Shown one piece after another: positions 60,210-64,000 of a DNA stretch of 64,000 nt. Where the stretch lies: the NCBI GenBank assembly GCA_023426245.1, contig JAFABB010000039.1, forward strand, positions 62,001 through 126,000, read 5' to 3'. Below the pieces are notes generated by a model. The model did no database searches, was not told the origin of the DNA, and saw only the letters and a list, made by a program, of their open reading frames with translations. The stretch comes from Bacillota bacterium. Its GTDB lineage: Bacteria > Bacillota > UBA4882 > UBA8346. The translations under genes were made by a program, and so were the position numbers. Position 1 is the first letter of the stretch; the number at the start of each line of letters is the position of its first letter.

Positions 60210-61217
60210 ATGAAACTGGATCTCGATAAGGTGAATGATTCGGAAAACTTGGCAAAGGGAAGGGGCCGCTTCATGATAAAAAAGATATTCGGCATTCGAG
60301 AAGTATCTTTATTACTTGTTATCATGGGCTTCGCGATCATGTTGTCTTTTTTGTCGCCTTATTTTTTTTCAGTCTCAAATTTGAGTATAACCGGAATCGG
60401 TTTGGCGAGTGACGGCATTATTGCCATAGGGATGACTGTGGCTTTAGTACTCGGAGGACTTGACTTATCCGTAGGTTCTGTAATGGCACTCAGTAGTGTT
60501 GTCACGGGTTCTTTGCATTTGGTGGGTGTCAATATCTGGCTTGCAGCATTCATCGGTTTGGTCAGCGGGATACTATGCGGCATAATCAATGGTTATTTAA
60601 TCGGAAAAGTTAAATTAGATTCTTTTATTACCACATTGGGGATGATGAGCATTGCCCGAGGTTGTTCCTATGTTTTGACGCAAGGCTCTCCTTTATCGCT
60701 AGCAGGAATGTCACGTAGTTTTACTTTCCTTGGCAGTGGGCAAATTTTTGGTTTGCCGATGATGGTGCTGTTTTTCTTAATATTGACTTTAATCATGGAT
60801 TTCGCATTACGGCGTTCCGCGATATTCCGTCAAGTTTTTTATGTAGGGAGTAATGAAAAAGCGGCTGTTCTTTCCGGTATGAATGTTACCAAAATCAAAA
60901 TGGGAGTTTTCTTACTAACAGCCTTTTTGGCATCGATTGCGGGGATTTTAACAGCCTCTCGTTTTACGGTAGCACAACCCAATGCCGGTACGGGTACGGA
61001 ATTAAGAGCTATAGCCGCTTGTGTAATCGGGGGTGCGAGTTTAAACGGCGGAGAAGGAACGGTTTTAGGGGCCGTACTTGGAGTTATATTGTTGGCTTTT
61101 GTCAATAATGCTTTGATTTTACTCAATGTTTCGGTATATTGGCAGGATCTGATCACAGGGATCGTATTAATTACAGCCGTCTTAATTGATTTTATCACCC
61201 ATCGTACGTCAAAATAG
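60210..61217 (+). CDS. sugar ABC transporter permease (RbsC type)
   Basis: A 335-residue permease with about eight to ten membrane segments of the BPD_transp_2 (CUT2) family. The conserved GIIAIGMTVALVLGGLDLSVGS block and the C-terminal AIAACVIGGASLNGGEGT EAA-like loop are visible. TAAGGAGGT precedes ATG. It is probably a homodimer with the ATPase. Confidence 0.92.
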   Translation: MKLDLDKVNDSENLAKGRGRFMIKKIFGIREVSLLLVIMGFAIMLSFLSPYFFSVSNLSITGIGLASDGIIAIGMTVALVLGGLDLSVGSVMALSSVVTGSLHLVGVNIWLAAFIGLVSGILCGIINGYLIGKVKLDSFITTLGMMSIARGCSYVLTQGSPLSLAGMSRSFTFLGSGQIFGLPMMVLFFLILTLIMDFALRRSAIFRQVFYVGSNEKAAVLSGMNVTKIKMGVFLLTAFLASIAGILTASRFTVAQPNAGTGTELRAIAACVIGGASLNGGEGTVLGAVLGVILLAFVNNALILLNVSVYWQDLITGIVLITAVLIDFITHRTSK

Positions 61218-61283
61218 TTCAACGGAGGAAAGGTTAATTGCCCAATCGGTCATTGTTATTATAGAAAGATAAGAGGGGAAGAA

Positions 61284-62264
61284 ATGAAAAAAAGTATTAT
61301 TGTAGTTTCTTGTTTGTTTCTTCTTTCGGCAGTAACTGCTTTTGCCGTCACGAAAAATGTATTTATGGGAAGTCCCAAAGAAGAATATTACATGGTTACT
61401 TTTGTATCGGGCATTGAATACTGGAAAGGCTGTTTCAAAGGGATGCAAGATGCTGCCAATTTACTGGGCGTGAAGGCCATCTATACCGGTGCGCCCCAAG
61501 ATGGTGTAACCCAGGAAGCAACCGTATTGGAACAGGTCATAGCGAAAAAACCGGCCGGAATTGCGATTACCTGTGCGAATGCAGATGGATTAAAGGACCC
61601 TATCAATAAGGCGATTGCTGCAGGAATTCCAGTGGTAACTTTCGACTCTGATTCTCAAGCCAGCAACCGCTATTGCTATCTTGGAACCAGTAATTCCAAT
61701 GCCGGGGCAACGGCAGCCCGCTATCTGGGTAAATTACTTGGTGGTAAAGGGGAGGTAGCCATTACTACGGTTCTTGGACAGCCTAATCACGAAAAAAGGA
61801 AGGCCGGTTTTATTGAGACCTTAGCCATGGAGTACCCCGAAATGAAGGTTGTGGCTATCGGTAATGACAATAATGATCAGACGAGGGCAGCCACGATGAT
61901 CGCATGGTTTTTACAGGCGCATCCCAATTTAAAAGGGGTTTTTTGCACGGACGCTTTGGGGGGAGTAGGCGCGGCCACTGCGATCCGTGAGGCTCACCAG
62001 AGTGGTAAAGTGAAAATAGTAAGTTTCGATACGGATAAAGGAACTTTGGATTTGATTAAACAAGGTGCAATCAGTGCTACAATTGCCCAAGGGACCTGGA
62101 ATATGGGTTATTGGTCACAGATGTTTTTATATCAAATAGCTCATAACCTGGTAAAACCTGTTAAGGGTTGGCAGGCGAAAGATATTAACCCTTTACCGGA
62201 CTCGGTAGATACGGGCATCACTGTGGTGACGAAGACCAATGTGGATGCGTTTTATTCCAGATAA
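61284..62264 (+). CDS. periplasmic sugar-binding protein
   Basis: A 326-residue type I periplasmic binding protein of the ribose/galactose class (Peripla_BP_4). The signal peptide is ordinary (MKKSIIVVSCLFLLSAVTAFA-V) without a lipobox cysteine, so the mature protein would be free in a periplasm. It shows VTFVSGIEYWKGCFKGMQDAA, IPVVTFDSDS and GVFCTDALGGVGAA. The ligand is unknown. No sugar-metabolism gene follows. Confidence 0.9.
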   Translation: MKKSIIVVSCLFLLSAVTAFAVTKNVFMGSPKEEYYMVTFVSGIEYWKGCFKGMQDAANLLGVKAIYTGAPQDGVTQEATVLEQVIAKKPAGIAITCANADGLKDPINKAIAAGIPVVTFDSDSQASNRYCYLGTSNSNAGATAARYLGKLLGGKGEVAITTVLGQPNHEKRKAGFIETLAMEYPEMKVVAIGNDNNDQTRAATMIAWFLQAHPNLKGVFCTDALGGVGAATAIREAHQSGKVKIVSFDTDKGTLDLIKQGAISATIAQGTWNMGYWSQMFLYQIAHNLVKPVKGWQAKDINPLPDSVDTGITVVTKTNVDAFYSR

Positions 62265-62312
62265 GAGTCAAAATATACAAATAATAAATTTGTCTTGGGC
62301 TATATAGTTCAT

Positions 62313-63590
62313 TTAGTAGGCTTTTAAAGCAGCAATTTGTTCTCTGGTCGGTTGTTTTTCCCACAATGAAATCTCTATCTTGGGATTTTGTTGCCATTGA
62401 TTTGGATCATGATTAGCATGTTTAGAGATTTCACTTCCCAAAAGGAAGATCGTTATTTTCTCAGTAATGTCATTGGCTACCAGAAATTGGCGGATCGTTT
62501 CCGTCCGTTTTTGGGTTAGTTTGAGATTAGTGGCCTTATTGCCTCGCTGGTCCGCATAACCGCAAATTGCAATAAGGAAACCGGGATTGTTCTTTATCAG
62601 CATTAAGTTATTTTCCAAACTGGGTAATTCGGAATCACGGATGGTGAATTTGTTGGCATCAAAGAAAATGGGTCTTAACTTTGGATTGATTTCCGAAAGG
62701 GACTTGAGTGAACTTTTGGGGTTTGAAGCGATATTTGTAACTCCGGCAGTAGGCACTTCATTCGGAGTCGTTGCTGGTGGTGCTGGTTTGGAAGGCTGAT
62801 TAACTGTCGGTCCCGGAGTAGGGGCGATTGGTGAAGGTGTCTCAGGCTCTGCGGGTTTAATCTCAGGAAGGGTTGTCTTTTTTTGAGCTGGTTTTAATTT
62901 TCTGATCATTAGCTGCTCGGGCTCGGTCTTTTTAATACTAAAGCAATCCTTAAGAGAAGCCGTTTTTCCATCGACGTTTGTGACGATTAATGTGAATGCT
63001 CCAATAGGTTGACCCTTCAAATCAAATTCACAGTTGATTTGAGTATCCGCAAGAAGTTTAAGTTTAATCCCCTCAATACTTATCCCATTAGGCCCAATCA
63101 GTTTTACCTTAATACCGTCTCTAAAATAGGCGCCACGAATTTTGGTTTGAATCAAGGAAGCATTTTTAAAATCAATGACTTGAGGAAAAACTGAATTGAT
63201 TTCAGGAGCTGCAAAATCAACAACAACAGCATCATATAATGTTGTTGAATGCTCCTTTTCACTATAAATCGAGTGATTTGTGACAACAAGATTCCAATTG
63301 CCAATCGGCTGGTCAAGTAAGTCAAAGGTACAAGAAATTTTGTTTTTAGCGATTACAAGATCGGTAGCATTAATTTCAGGTACCCCTTCCTTGGTTAGTT
63401 TGACAGTCGCCCCATAATTAAAACGTTTACCGGTAATTTTTAGATGAACCGGGCCGCTGTTAAAGACCTTTTTTACCGAAAGAGAACCAATCACAGGCAT
63501 GTTCCAATCAAGGATAATAGCACTCGCTGTGAAGAGCGGGTTACATAGGAACGATAAAAATATGGCCAGCAAAAATAAATACTTCTTCAA
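62313..63590 (-). CDS. OmpA-family protein with two Ig-like (IPT/TIG-type) repeats
   Basis: A 425-residue secreted protein. The signal peptide ends near ASA, about residue 24. Two repeats of about 90 residues follow (about 35-125 and 130-220), each with an ITGKRF-like / IRGAYF strand and the FDLLDQPIGNW / FDLKGQPIGAF ending. A Pro/Thr-rich linker runs to about 290. Then comes an OmpA-like peptidoglycan-binding domain (ICGYADQRGNKATN, LTQKRTETIRQFL, about 305-415). It would link outer structure to the cell wall. No terminal aromatic barrel end. A proper outer-membrane barrel domain is absent. Confidence 0.82.
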   Translation of the reverse strand: MKKYLFLLAIFLSFLCNPLFTASAIILDWNMPVIGSLSVKKVFNSGPVHLKITGKRFNYGATVKLTKEGVPEINATDLVIAKNKISCTFDLLDQPIGNWNLVVTNHSIYSEKEHSTTLYDAVVVDFAAPEINSVFPQVIDFKNASLIQTKIRGAYFRDGIKVKLIGPNGISIEGIKLKLLADTQINCEFDLKGQPIGAFTLIVTNVDGKTASLKDCFSIKKTEPEQLMIRKLKPAQKKTTLPEIKPAEPETPSPIAPTPGPTVNQPSKPAPPATTPNEVPTAGVTNIASNPKSSLKSLSEINPKLRPIFFDANKFTIRDSELPSLENNLMLIKNNPGFLIAICGYADQRGNKATNLKLTQKRTETIRQFLVANDITEKITIFLLGSEISKHANHDPNQWQQNPKIEISLWEKQPTREQIAALKAY

Positions 63591-63716
63591 ATGAAACTCC
63601 TTTAAATTCGATCTAAAGGTTTGAGTAAAAGTTAAATGTACAGTAAATTCTATAAAGTAACATATCCATTATATAACATTTTTTAAGTAAAAAAAAAGTA
63701 TTTCTCAAATAAACAA

Positions 63717-64000
63717 TTATCTTTTCCAAGTGTCGTTACGGTATCCAATTCTTAACGCTTCCAAAGCCATCGCCTCATTGGGTGGTATATTTCCTAGATT
63801 GACATTGGGTCCAAAATCATTAATCAGTCTGGCTTGTTGACCTTTTAGAGGCGCCTCCCAGATTATTTTTTCCATAGGAAGCTCCGCGCTTAGTTTGGCC
63901 AATTTTTCATTGATAATAATCCCCTTGCTATCATAGATGCCGATTCCTTGACCGGATTCCCGGGCCTCGATAATTACCCATGAGGCGCCTGCGTTTAAAT
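63717..64000 (-). CDS. comA: phosphosulfolactate synthase (3' part, cut by window end)
   Basis: The last 94 or so residues of a ComA/YitD-type enzyme, which adds sulfite to phosphoenolpyruvate to give phosphosulfolactate. The reading frame continues to the window edge. The visible part has ASWVIIEARESGQGIGIYD, IIWEAPLKGQQARLI and FGPNVNLGNIPPNEAMALE, then LRIG, which are the closing motifs of the family. In methanogens the pathway leads to coenzyme M, and in Bacillus to sulfolactate stored in spores. The latter is more likely in this organism. Confidence 0.85.
   Translation of the reverse strand, partial: LNAGASWVIIEARESGQGIGIYDSKGIIINEKLAKLSAELPMEKIIWEAPLKGQQARLINDFGPNVNLGNIPPNEAMALEALRIGYRNDTWKR

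Overview
The window looks like chromosome of an anaerobic, endospore-forming member of the Bacillota that also has an outer membrane. The spore-former evidence is the ylbJ, yqfC and yqfD set and a SpoIID-type protein, placed in the classical yqfC-yqfD-phoH-yqfF-ybeY-dgkA-cdd-era neighbourhood. The outer-membrane evidence is two secreted beta-barrel-like proteins (22868-23665 and 53677-54189 minus), an OmpA-family protein (62313-63590 minus), and a sugar-binding protein with a plain signal peptide and no lipoprotein cysteine. A diderm Bacillota such as Limnochordia/Hydrogenispora relatives is my best guess; this is inference and not a placement.

Layout. 1-6.1 kb: a MITE-like palindromic stretch, a small secreted protein, tRNA-Leu(CAA), a YigZ/YvyE-family gene, then an operon of FAD-dependent dehydrogenase, RlmI-type rRNA methyltransferase and a radical SAM protein. 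6.6-18.3 kb: the most distinctive block, a catabolic island. It has a Fis/AAA+ regulator that lacks the GAFTGA loop, diaminopropionate ammonia-lyase, YgeY hydrolase, a complete ECF transporter (S, T, A1, A2), a hydantoin-racemase-like protein, a hydantoinase/dihydropyrimidinase and an N-acyl-D-amino-acid deacylase. The set resembles the E. coli ygeV-ygeX-ygeY-hyuA purine/uric-acid locus but has different partners. I infer import and stepwise hydrolysis of a cyclic ureide or hydantoin ending in 2,3-diaminopropionate, pyruvate and ammonia.

18.4-22.8 kb is a mobile and decayed stretch: a 14-residue-repeat mini-ORF, an IS110-family transposase with a structured non-coding 3' flank (bridge-RNA candidate), an Xre repressor with two palindromic operators over a strong divergent promoter, a deleted radC-like gene and a DUF6809 gene. 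22.9-34.3 kb: an outer-membrane barrel gene with paired operators, rpmE, the DUF1385 gene, prfA-prmC, and a full hydrogenase maturation operon hypA-B-F-C-D-E translationally coupled to prmC. No hydrogenase structural gene lies in the window. A beta-propeller secreted protein follows.

34.4-36 kb is a complete IS3-family copy with recognisable ends and a frameshifted orfA. 36.1-37.3 kb is a glutaredoxin/thioredoxin-reductase pair. 37.5-50.6 kb is the sporulation/housekeeping cluster through era, SpoIID-like, queA, tgt and yajC. 50.7-57.7 kb holds an HD protein, a large phosphatase-like membrane protein, small membrane proteins and secD-secF. 57.8-62.3 kb is a DeoR regulator with a ribose/galactose-type ABC transporter. 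The window ends with an OmpA-family protein carrying Ig-like repeats and the 3' part of comA (phosphosulfolactate synthase), both on the minus strand.
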